A program made the position numbers and the translations under genes. Shown here piece after piece: positions 27,316 to 35,020 of a stretch of DNA of 64,000 nucleotides. A model generated the notes under the pieces. That model was given only the letters and a program-made list of their open reading frames with translations. It was not told the origin of the DNA and did no database searches. The stretch comes from Pseudosporangium ferrugineum (GTDB lineage Bacteria; Actinomycetota; Actinomycetes; Mycobacteriales; Micromonosporaceae). The stretch's first letter is position 1; every line of letters starts with the position of its first letter. The stretch lies in the NCBI RefSeq assembly GCF_003002065.1, contig NZ_PVZG01000004.1, positions 1-64,000 of the forward strand, read 5' to 3'.

Positions 27316-28276
27316 GTGAGCGACCACGGCCCGTCTTCGTCCGGCAATCGCGCCGACGTGCGCGAGTTCCTCATCAGCAGACGCGCCCGGATCAGCCCGG
27401 ACCGGGCCGCGCTGCCCGTCACCGGGCGGCGCCGGGTACCGGGCCTGCGGCGCGAGGAGGTCGCGATGCTCGCCGGCGTCAGCGTCGACTGGTACACCCG
27501 CCTGGAGAAGGGCCACATCGGCGGCGTCTCCCCGGAGGTGCTCGACGCCGTGGCCCGCGTCCTGCAGCTCGACGACGAGGAACGGGTCTACCTGTTCGCC
27601 CTCGCCAGCGCCGCCCGGCCGGCCCGTCGCGCTCCGGCAGCGGCATCACCCCTACCGCCGACCGTCCGCTGGATGCTGGATGCTGGACAGCATGACGCTC
27701 TCCGCGGCGATGGTCACCGACGAACGCCACGGCGTCCTGGCGGCCAACCCGCTGGCCCGCGCGCTCTACGCACCCCTCTTCGGCAGCGCCACCACACTCG
27801 GGAGCGGCCACGCGAACCTGGTGCGCTACCACTTCCTCGATCCCGGCGCCCGCGACTTCTACGGCGACTGGAACCTCACTGCCGACATGCTCGTGGCCTC
27901 GCTGCGCACCGAGGCCGGACGCCACCCCCACGACGCCGGAACCCGCGAGCTGGTCGGCGAGCTCACCACCGCCAGCGCCGCCTTCCGGGCCAGGTGGAAC
28001 ACCCACAACATCCTCCTGCACGCCAGGGGCACCAAGCTCTTCCGGCATCCGGAGGCCGGCCGTCTGAGCCTGAGCTACCACTCGCTGGGCCTGCCGGTCT
28101 CCGTCGGCGAGACCCGGCAGATGTGCGTCTGCACCGCCGAACCCGGCTCGGCCGACGAGGAGAAGCTGATCCTGCTCGCCAGCCTGGCGGCGCCCCGTCC
28201 CACGGACGGACGCCCCGGAACCGGCGAACGTTCCGGGCCACGCGCAGGGGTCGCGGGGCCGACAATGGGACGGTGA
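27316..28276 (+). pseudogene. XRE/MmyB-like transcription regulator, frameshifted by a 7-bp duplication
   Basis: The first frame encodes an XRE-type HTH (GRRRVPGLRREEVAMLAGVS, then WYTRLEKG) and a linker up to VRWMLDAG. Here GGATGCT occurs twice in tandem (27671-27677, 27678-27684). Removing one copy restores WMLDSMT and joins to the MmyB-type ligand-binding domain in the second frame: VLAANPLARALYAP, RYHFLDPGARDFYGDW, and FRHPEAGRLSLSYHSLGLP, ending at TGA 28276. Intact homologues have the single-copy arrangement, so this copy is disrupted as sequenced. The first frame stays open and runs straight into the alpha-galactosidase frame. It overlaps the GH36 start as GTGA. Confidence 0.8.
27671..27684 (+). 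repeat. Tandem duplication of GGATGCT causing a frameshift
   Basis: Two adjacent copies of the 7-mer. Because seven is not a multiple of three, gain or loss of one unit switches the regulator between disrupted and intact. It may be a slip mutation, a phase-variable site, or a sequencing or assembly error. Confidence 0.8.
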
Positions 28277-30456
28277 GCGACGTAGCTGATCCGCTGGTGC
28301 ACTGGCGGGCCGACGGGGTGAGCCTGGTGCTCGATTGCGGCGGACCGCTGCTGCCCCGGGTGCTGCACTGGGGCGCCGACCTCGGCGACCGCTCCGGCGC
28401 CGAGCTCGAGGCGCTCCGGGTGGCCGCGATGCCGCAGGTCGTCTCCGGCGGGATCGACGCGGTGGTGCCGCTCAGTGTGCTGCCCGAGCAGTCCGCCGGG
28501 TGGCTGGGGACTCCCGGGCTGACCGGGCACCGGGACGGGGCCGCGTTCTCGACGGCCTTCCGCGTGGAGCGGGTCACGTCCGGCGATCGGCGGGTCGCGG
28601 TGGTCGCGCGGGACCCGGCCGCCGGGCTGTCGCTGCTGGTGGAGATCGAGATGACGGCGTCGGGGCTGGTGCGCCAGCGGGCCACCGTCACCGCCGGGGA
28701 GGGTGCCGGGACGTACGTGGTCGGCGGGGTGCTGCTCACCCTGCCGGTGCCGGCCGAGGCGACCGAGGTGCTCGACTTCGCCGGGCGGCATCTGCGGGAG
28801 CGGATCCCGCAGCGGCAGCCGTTCACCGTGGGGACCCGGCTGCGGGAGAGCCGGCGGGGGCGTACCGGGGCCGACGCCTCGATCGTGCTCGCCGCGGGTA
28901 CGGCCGGGTCCGGGTTCCGGTCCGGCGAGGTGTGGGGCGTCCACGTGGCCTGGAGCGGGAACCACCGGGCGGTCGCCGAGCGTACGGCGGGCGGGGTCGC
29001 CCTGCTCGGCGGCGGGGAACTGCTGCTCGCCGGGGAGGTGCGGCTGGGGGCCGGGGAGGCGTACGCGAGTCCCTGGCTCTACGGCTCGTACGGCCACGGC
29101 CTCGACGACCTGTCCGGCCGCTTCCACCGTTACCTGCGCGGGCGGCCGGGGCATCCGCGGTCGCCCCGGCCGGTGATCGTCAACACGTGGGAGGCCGTCT
29201 ACTTCGACCACGACCTGACCAGGCTCCTCGCGCTCGCGGACGCCGCCGCGCGGGTCGGTGCGGAGCGGTTCGTTCTCGACGACGGGTGGTTCCGGCACCG
29301 GCGCGACGACCGGGCGGGGCTCGGCGACTGGTACGTGGACGAGACCGTCTGGCCCCGGGGCCTGCACCCGCTCGCCGAGCACGTCCGCGGGCTCGGCCTG
29401 GAGTTCGGCCTGTGGGTCGAGCCGGAGATGGTCAGCCCCGACTCGGACCTGGCCCGCGCCCACCCCGAGTGGATCATGGCGACCGGGGGCCGGCTGCCGC
29501 CCGCGGCCCGCTCGCAGCAGGTGCTCGACCTGGGCCACGCCGGGGCGTACGCGTATCTCCTCGAACGGCTGGACGCGCTGCTGTCGGCGTACCCGATCGG
29601 GTATCTCAAATGGGACCACAACCGGGACCTGATCGAGGCGGGCCACAGCCCCGGCGGGCAGGCCGGCGTCCACGTCCAGACGCTGCGGCTGTACGCGCTG
29701 CTCGACGAGTTGCGGGCCCGGCATCCGGCGGTGGAGATCGAGTCCTGCGCCTCCGGCGGCTCCCGGGTGGATCTCGGCATTCTCGAGCGCACCGACCGGG
29801 TGTGGACCAGCGACTGCAACGACGCGCTGGAACGGCAGCACATCCAGCGCTGGACCGGCACGCTGCTGCCGCCGGAGCTGATCGGCGCCCACGTCGGGCC
29901 GGCCGTGTCGCACACCACCGGGCGGACGCACTCTCTGGACTTCCGGGCCGGCACGGCGCTGTTCGGCCACTTCGGCATCGAGTGGGATCTCACCGCCGCC
30001 GCAGACGAGGAGCGCGAGCGCCTCGCGGCCTGGGTGGCGCTGCACAAGCGGCTGCGCGGGCTCCTGCACAGCGGCACGGTCGTCCGCTCGGACCATCCCG
30101 ACCCGGCGTTGTGGGTGCACGGCGTGGTGGCCGCCGACCGGTCGGAGGCGGTGTACGCCCTCGTCGCCACCGCCACCGGGGTGTGCTCGCCGCCGGGCCG
30201 AGTACGCCTGCCCGGCCTGGCCTCCGACGCGGTCTACCGGATCGCGCCGCTGCCTCCCGGCGACCGGCTCGACGGCCCCACCCGGGCCCCGCTGGCCTGG
30301 TGGCGCGACGGCGCCGAGCTGAGCGGCCGGGCGCTCGCCGTGGCCGGGGTCCAGGCGCCGGCCCTGTTCCCCGAGCGTCTCGTCCTCGTGCACGCCCGCC
30401 GGTCCGCGCCGCCGGCGATGCCGGACCGTTCCCCGGCCGTTCATCCCGCGCATTAG
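28273..30456 (+). CDS. GH36 alpha-galactosidase
   Basis: 727 residues from GTG 28273 (VSDVADPLVHWRADG), overlapping the regulator stop as GTGA. The N-terminal beta-supersandwich is followed by a TIM barrel with FVLDDGWFRHRRDD and LWVEPEMVSPDSDL. The nucleophile Asp is in YLKWDHNRDL (about residue 447), the CASGGSRVDLGILERTD block follows, and the acid/base Asp is in TSDCNDALERQ (about 513). No signal peptide, so it acts inside the cell on imported alpha-galactosides. Full length for the family. Control by the adjacent MmyB-like regulator is plausible but that gene is broken here. Confidence 0.9.
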   Translation: MSDVADPLVHWRADGVSLVLDCGGPLLPRVLHWGADLGDRSGAELEALRVAAMPQVVSGGIDAVVPLSVLPEQSAGWLGTPGLTGHRDGAAFSTAFRVERVTSGDRRVAVVARDPAAGLSLLVEIEMTASGLVRQRATVTAGEGAGTYVVGGVLLTLPVPAEATEVLDFAGRHLRERIPQRQPFTVGTRLRESRRGRTGADASIVLAAGTAGSGFRSGEVWGVHVAWSGNHRAVAERTAGGVALLGGGELLLAGEVRLGAGEAYASPWLYGSYGHGLDDLSGRFHRYLRGRPGHPRSPRPVIVNTWEAVYFDHDLTRLLALADAAARVGAERFVLDDGWFRHRRDDRAGLGDWYVDETVWPRGLHPLAEHVRGLGLEFGLWVEPEMVSPDSDLARAHPEWIMATGGRLPPAARSQQVLDLGHAGAYAYLLERLDALLSAYPIGYLKWDHNRDLIEAGHSPGGQAGVHVQTLRLYALLDELRARHPAVEIESCASGGSRVDLGILERTDRVWTSDCNDALERQHIQRWTGTLLPPELIGAHVGPAVSHTTGRTHSLDFRAGTALFGHFGIEWDLTAAADEERERLAAWVALHKRLRGLLHSGTVVRSDHPDPALWVHGVVAADRSEAVYALVATATGVCSPPGRVRLPGLASDAVYRIAPLPPGDRLDGPTRAPLAWWRDGAELSGRALAVAGVQAPALFPERLVLVHARRSAPPAMPDRSPAVHPAH

Positions 30457-30508
30457 CGCCGGACAGGTACGCCCGGTCAGAATCCAGGGAACCCATCGAG
30501 GAGGTTCC

Positions 30509-31669
30509 ATGGATCGGCGAACGATGTTGCGGGCCGCAGTGGTCGGGGCGGGAACGGTGGCCCTGCCGTTCACGGCGTGGCCGGCGGCGTACGGGGCGCC
30601 CGCCCAGAACGCGACCGGACCGTACGGGCCGCTCGGCGCGGCCGACGCGAACGGCATCCAGTTGCCCGCCGGGTTCACCAGCTCGGTCGTCGCCCGGTCC
30701 CGGCAGACGGTGCCCGGCACGTCGTACGTGTGGCACGACGCCCCCGACGGCGGCGCGGTCATCCCGGACGGCGACGGCTGGATCTACGTGTCGAACTCGG
30801 AGGTCGGCTCGGCCGCGGGCGGGGGCGCCTCCCGCATCGTGTTCTCCGCCACCGGCCAGGTCGTCGGCGCGTCGCGGATCCTGTCCGGCACCGACAACAA
30901 CTGCGCCGGCGGCAGGACGCCGTGGCACACCTGGCTGTCCTGCGAGGAGGTCTCCCGGGGCCGGGTCTTCGAGACGTACCCGCTGGGCGGGACGGCGGTG
31001 GCGCGCCCGGCGATGGGCCGGTTCAAGCACGAGGCCGCCGCCGCGGACCCGGTGCGCCAGGTCGTCTACCTCACCGAGGACGAGCCGGACGGCAAGTTCT
31101 ACCGGTTCGTGCCCACCGCGTGGGGTGACCTGTCCGCCGGGACCCTCCAGGTGCTGCGGGCGGGCAGCGCCACCTCCGGGTCGTTCACCTGGGCCACGGT
31201 CCCCGACCCGGACGGTACGCCGACCGCGACCCGCCGGCAGGTGTCCGGCGCGAAGACGTTCAACGGCGGCGAGGGCTGCCACTACGCCGGCGACACCGTC
31301 TGGTTCACCACCAAGGGCGACAACCGGGTGTGGCAGATCAACCTGGCCGCGGGCACGTACGAGCTGGCCTACGACGACGACCTGGTCAGCCCCGGCAGCG
31401 CGCCGCTGACCGGCGTCGACAACATCACCGGCACGTCCTCGGGCGACCTGTACGTCGCCGAGGACGGCGGGACCATGGACATCTGCGTCATCACCCCCGA
31501 CGACACGGTGTCGGTGTTCCTGCGGGTCACCGGCCACAGCGGCTCGGAGATCACCGGCCCGGCCTTCACCCCCGCCGGGGACCGGCTGTACTTCTCCTCG
31601 CAGCGCGGCACCTCGGGCTCCTCCTCCGGCGGCATCACGTACTGCGTCACCGGGCCGTTCCGCGACTAG
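30509..31669 (+). CDS. PhoX/DUF839-family secreted phosphatase
   Basis: 386 residues; ATG 30509 with GAGGAGG upstream. N-terminal DRRTMLR plus a hydrophobic stretch ending AAYGAPA looks like a Tat signal. Family motifs: GWIYVSNSEVG, TPWHTWLSCEEV, GRFKHEAAAADP, VYLTEDEPDGKFYRFVP, and GGEGCHYAGDTVWFTTKGDN. PhoX enzymes are calcium- and iron-dependent alkaline phosphatases that fold as propellers; this one is at the short end. The next gene downstream is a phosphate transporter, which supports a role in phosphate scavenging. Confidence 0.82.
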   Translation: MDRRTMLRAAVVGAGTVALPFTAWPAAYGAPAQNATGPYGPLGAADANGIQLPAGFTSSVVARSRQTVPGTSYVWHDAPDGGAVIPDGDGWIYVSNSEVGSAAGGGASRIVFSATGQVVGASRILSGTDNNCAGGRTPWHTWLSCEEVSRGRVFETYPLGGTAVARPAMGRFKHEAAAADPVRQVVYLTEDEPDGKFYRFVPTAWGDLSAGTLQVLRAGSATSGSFTWATVPDPDGTPTATRRQVSGAKTFNGGEGCHYAGDTVWFTTKGDNRVWQINLAAGTYELAYDDDLVSPGSAPLTGVDNITGTSSGDLYVAEDGGTMDICVITPDDTVSVFLRVTGHSGSEITGPAFTPAGDRLYFSSQRGTSGSSSGGITYCVTGPFRD

Positions 31670-31726
31670 GGATCCGGACACCGAACCCGATCCGGGATGA
31701 ATGGTTGTCGATGGCTCGATGACCGC

Positions 31727-31786
31727 CCGGGCAACGCGCCCGGAAATCTCACCTCGTGGCCCGGCGGGTCTTCTCCCGGCCGGGCC
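31727..31786 (+). terminator. Two hairpins between phoX-like gene and pit
   Basis: CCGGGC-N5-GCCCGG (31727-31743) is followed by a stronger GGCCCGGC-N13-GCCGGGCC (31758-31786), which ends 19 bp before the GTG of pit. Neither has a T-run. They could end the phosphatase transcript or act as a structured leader near the pit ribosome binding site. Confidence 0.45.
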
Positions 31787-31805
31787 GCGGGGTGACGATC
31801 AGCGG

Positions 31806-33029
31806 GTGACCGAGACCTCCGTCATCCTGGCCCTGGTGGTCGTCACCGCCCTCGGTTTCGACTTCACGAACGGCTTCCACGACACCGCCAACGCGATGGC
31901 CACGTCCATCGCGACGCGGGCGCTGCGACCCAAGGTCGCCGTCGCCCTCTCCGGGCTCCTCAACCTCATCGGCGCCTTCCTCTCCGTCGAGGTCGCGCTC
32001 ACCGTCACCAACGCCGTGGTCAAGATCCAGAACTCCAACGGTACGCCGAGAGCCGGCCTGCTCGCCGACGGCGGCACCGCGCTGCTGCTGATCGTGCTCG
32101 CCGGCCTCGTCGGCGGCATCGTCTGGAACCTGCTCACCTGGCTGCTGGGCCTGCCCTCGAGCTCGTCGCACGCGCTGTTCGGCGGCCTGATCGGCGCCAC
32201 GGTCGCGGGTTTGGGCTGGTCCGGCGTCAACTGGAACGGCGACGGCAGCAAGCTCGACGGGGTCGTCGGCAAGGTGATCCTGCCCGCGCTCATGTCGCCG
32301 GTCATCGCCGGGGTGGTCGCCGCCGCCGGCACCTGGCTCATCTACCGGATCACCGCCGGGGTCGCGCGGCGCTTCACCGACAACGGGTTCCGGTGGGGCC
32401 AGATCGGCAGCGCCTCGCTGGTCTCGCTGGCGCACGGCACCAACGACGCGCAGAAGACCATGGGCGTCATCACCCTCGCCCTCATCGCCGCCGGGGACTG
32501 GACCGACCCGAGGTCCATCCCGTTCTGGGTCAAGGCGTCCTGCGCGCTCGCCATCGCGCTGGGCACGTACCTCGGCGGGTGGCGGATCATCCGTACCCTC
32601 GGCAAGGGCCTGGTGGAGATCGCCCCGCCGCAGGGCCTGGCCGCCGAGTCCGCCTCGGCCGCGGTCATCCTCGCCTCCAGCCACCTCGGCTTCGCCCTGT
32701 CCACCACGCACGTGGCGACCGGTTCGATCCTCGGCTCCGGCGTCGGCAGGCCCGGCGCGCGGGTCCGCTGGCGGGTCGCCGGCCGCATGGTCGCCGCCTG
32801 GCTCATCACGCTGCCCGCCGCCGCGCTGGCCGGGGCGCTGATGTGGTGGATCGGGCACCTGCTGGGCGGCGGGCCGGCCGGCGGGCTGGCCGTCTTCGTC
32901 CTCCTGCTGGCCGCCGCGACGGCCATGTACCTGCGCTCGCGCCGGGCGCCGGTCGACCACGAGAACGTCAACGACGAGTGGGAGGACGCCCGGCCCGCCG
33001 AGCGGGTTCCCGCCGGCGTGGCGCGCTGA
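31806..33029 (+). CDS. pit: Pit-family low-affinity inorganic phosphate transporter
   Basis: 407 residues from GTG 31806 (VTETSVILALVVV). The paired PHO4 signatures are clear: GFDFTNGFHDTANAMATSIATRA at the N-terminus and SLAHGTNDAQKTMGVITLAL in the second half, plus GLPSSSSHALFGGLIGA and ALSTTHVATGSILGSG, which form the symmetric transport core. About ten membrane segments. It co-transports metal-phosphate with protons. The two small genes that follow are 14 and 7 bp away, so a three-gene operon is likely. Confidence 0.92.
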   Translation: MTETSVILALVVVTALGFDFTNGFHDTANAMATSIATRALRPKVAVALSGLLNLIGAFLSVEVALTVTNAVVKIQNSNGTPRAGLLADGGTALLLIVLAGLVGGIVWNLLTWLLGLPSSSSHALFGGLIGATVAGLGWSGVNWNGDGSKLDGVVGKVILPALMSPVIAGVVAAAGTWLIYRITAGVARRFTDNGFRWGQIGSASLVSLAHGTNDAQKTMGVITLALIAAGDWTDPRSIPFWVKASCALAIALGTYLGGWRIIRTLGKGLVEIAPPQGLAAESASAAVILASSHLGFALSTTHVATGSILGSGVGRPGARVRWRVAGRMVAAWLITLPAAALAGALMWWIGHLLGGGPAGGLAVFVLLLAAATAMYLRSRRAPVDHENVNDEWEDARPAERVPAGVAR

Positions 33030-33043
33030 GAGGGGCGTACGGA

Positions 33044-33355
33044 ATGCACAACCTGGGATTCGCGCTCGAGGGCGCCTGGCAGGTCCTGGCCGCCGGCCTC
33101 CTGCTGGGCGCCGGCCTGCCGGCCCTGTTCGGGCTCGGCATCCGCGCGCTCGCGTACGGTGCGGGCGGCGACGCCGAGGAGCACGCCGCCGGGGTCCGCG
33201 GCCCGGCCGCCCACCGGCTCGGCACGGTCGCCGCCTGGCTGCTGTTCGCGCTGGTGCTGGCCGGTGTGGCCCTGGGCATCACGTTCATCGTGGCGAGCGG
33301 CTTCGGCAAGACGCTGAGCTTCGCGCACCTCGTACCCACCCTCGTGGACAAGTGA
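33044..33355 (+). CDS. Small two-helix membrane protein of the pit operon
   Basis: 103 residues; ATG 33044 with GAGAGGGG upstream. Two strong membrane helices, one near residues 13-38 and one near 62-84, flank a short charged loop (YGAGGDAEEHAAG). Position between pit and a DUF3349 gene matches Rv0544c in M. tuberculosis. Function is not known; it may be an accessory of the transporter. Confidence 0.8.
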   Translation: MHNLGFALEGAWQVLAAGLLLGAGLPALFGLGIRALAYGAGGDAEEHAAGVRGPAAHRLGTVAAWLLFALVLAGVALGITFIVASGFGKTLSFAHLVPTLVDK

Positions 33356-33362
33356 GGCCGGC

Positions 33363-33683
33363 ATGAGCGAGCCGCGGGCGAGTTTCCTGACCCGGGCGGT
33401 CGAGTGGCTGCGCGCCGGGTATCCGGCCGGGGTGCCGCGGCAGGACTACGTGGCCCTGCTGGGCGTCCTGCGCCGCAAGCTCACCGAGGACGAGGTCCGG
33501 GGCATCGCGAGGGAGCTGGTGAGCCGGCTCGCCCCGGCCGGCGACGACCCGGTGACCACCGGGGACATCGAGGAACTGATCAGCTCGTCGATGCTCCAGG
33601 AGGCGTCGCCGGAGGACGTCGTCCGGGTCTCCGCCCACCTCGCGGCGGGCGGCTGGCCCCTGGCCGATCCCCCGGGCCCCTAG
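33363..33683 (+). CDS. DUF3349 domain protein
   Basis: 106 residues, cytosolic, all-helical. Motifs YPAGVPRQDYVALLGVLRRKLTEDEV and DIEELISSSMLQEASPEDVVRV match DUF3349, a family with a solved mycobacterial structure (Rv0543c) but no known function. It ends with TAG at 33681-33683, sharing the palindrome CTAG with the stop of the M1 peptidase on the other strand. Confidence 0.85.
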   Translation: MSEPRASFLTRAVEWLRAGYPAGVPRQDYVALLGVLRRKLTEDEVRGIARELVSRLAPAGDDPVTTGDIEELISSSMLQEASPEDVVRVSAHLAAGGWPLADPPGP

Positions 33684-35020
33684 CGCGGGAAGGGCGGGAG
33701 TGCGCGGCTGTCGAGCCAGGCGTCGAACAGGCCGTCGAGCGGCTGCCGGGCGAAGCGCTGGGCGTGCGCCCGGAACTCCCCCGTGGTCACCGTCGCGTGG
33801 CGGTGCTCGGCCACCCAGGAGCGCAGGAGCGCGAAGAACGGCTCCTCGCCGACCTGCCTGCGCAGGGCGTGCACGGTGAGCGCGCCGCGCTTGTAGACGA
33901 TCGGGTCGAACATGCGGTCGATGCCCGGATCCGCCACGACGACGTCGCGGGGGCGGGCGGCGACGCGCGAGTACCACTGGGCGGCCAGGGCGTCCGTGGG
34001 CAGGCCGCCGCGGACGCCGGACCAGAGCCATTCGGCGTACGTGGCGAAGCCCTCGTTGAGCCAGATGTGCCGCCAGTCCGCGACCGTCAGGCTGTTGCCG
34101 AACCACTGGTGTGCCAGCTCGTGCACGACCAGCCGCTCGTGGGTGCGCCGCCCGTCGACGTGGTTGCGGCCGAAGACCGCCATGCCCTGCGCCTCGACCG
34201 GGTCGTCGAGGTCGTCGTCGGCGACCACGACCACGTACTCGCCGAACGGGTACGGGCCGAAGAGCCGTTGCAGCACCTCCATGATCTCGCCGTGCCGGCC
34301 GAAGTCGTGCGCGGCCGCGGCCCGGACCGCACGCGGGATCGCGGCGCGCTGGACGACCCCGCCCACCGCGAGGTCGACCAGGTCGTAGCGGCCGATCTGC
34401 ACGCTCATGAGGTACGGCGAGGTGGGTTCGTGGCGCTCGTACACCCACGTGGTGCTGCCCGCGCCGCGCCGCCGGGAGACGAGGTCGCCGGTCACCAGCA
34501 CCGTGTACGGCGAGGCGGTCGTGAGCGCCACCCGGAACGTGGCCTTGGCGGCCGGGTGGTCGTTGCACGGGAACCACGACGGCGAGCCGTTGGGCTGGCT
34601 GGCCACGAGCGCCCCGTCGGTCAGCTCCTCCCAGCCGAGCTCGCCCCAGCGGCCGGAGATCGGGACGGGGCTGCCCGCGTACCGGATCTCCACCCGGAAG
34701 GTCTCCCCCGCCGCGATCGGGCGCTCGGGCCGGATCTGGAGCTTGGCCGGCCGGTGGTCGAACTTCGCCGGCCGGCCGTCCACCCGCACGCCCTGGATCC
34801 GGAACCGGCCCAGGTCGAGGGTGAACCGCGACAGCGCCTGGCCGGCGACCGCGGTGACGGTCGCCCGGCCGGCCAGCCGGTTCGGCGGGACCTGGTAGTC
34901 GAGTTCCAGGTCGTAGTGCAGCACCCGGTAGCCGCCGTTGCCGTGCCGCGGAAGGTACGGGTCGGTCGAGCGTTCGGCACCGGGAGAGGCGCCGCCGTTC
35001 CCCGGTGCCTTCGGGGTCAT
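33680..35020 (-). CDS. M1-family zinc metallopeptidase (aminopeptidase)
   Basis: 446 residues from ATG 35020 (MTPKAPGNGG), overlapping the synthetase stop as ATGA. N-terminal beta domain, then the zinc site VVHELAHQWFGNSL (about residue 300) with the third ligand in LNEGFATYAEW, and the QGMAVFGRNHV region that replaces the usual GAMEN. No C-terminal HEAT-like domain, so it belongs to the short M1 proteins, and no signal peptide. Coupling to a Pls-type synthetase is suggestive: epsilon-poly-lysine producers have a zinc aminopeptidase that degrades their own polymer. A self-protection or product-trimming role is inference. Confidence 0.85.
   Translation of the reverse strand: MTPKAPGNGGASPGAERSTDPYLPRHGNGGYRVLHYDLELDYQVPPNRLAGRATVTAVAGQALSRFTLDLGRFRIQGVRVDGRPAKFDHRPAKLQIRPERPIAAGETFRVEIRYAGSPVPISGRWGELGWEELTDGALVASQPNGSPSWFPCNDHPAAKATFRVALTTASPYTVLVTGDLVSRRRGAGSTTWVYERHEPTSPYLMSVQIGRYDLVDLAVGGVVQRAAIPRAVRAAAAHDFGRHGEIMEVLQRLFGPYPFGEYVVVVADDDLDDPVEAQGMAVFGRNHVDGRRTHERLVVHELAHQWFGNSLTVADWRHIWLNEGFATYAEWLWSGVRGGLPTDALAAQWYSRVAARPRDVVVADPGIDRMFDPIVYKRGALTVHALRRQVGEEPFFALLRSWVAEHRHATVTTGEFRAHAQRFARQPLDGLFDAWLDSRALPPFPR

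Noticed and set aside
27316-30456. Designed fusion of an HTH regulator with alpha-galactosidase
   Set aside because: The middle part is the regulator read out of frame; the 7-bp duplication explains it better than a genuine fusion.
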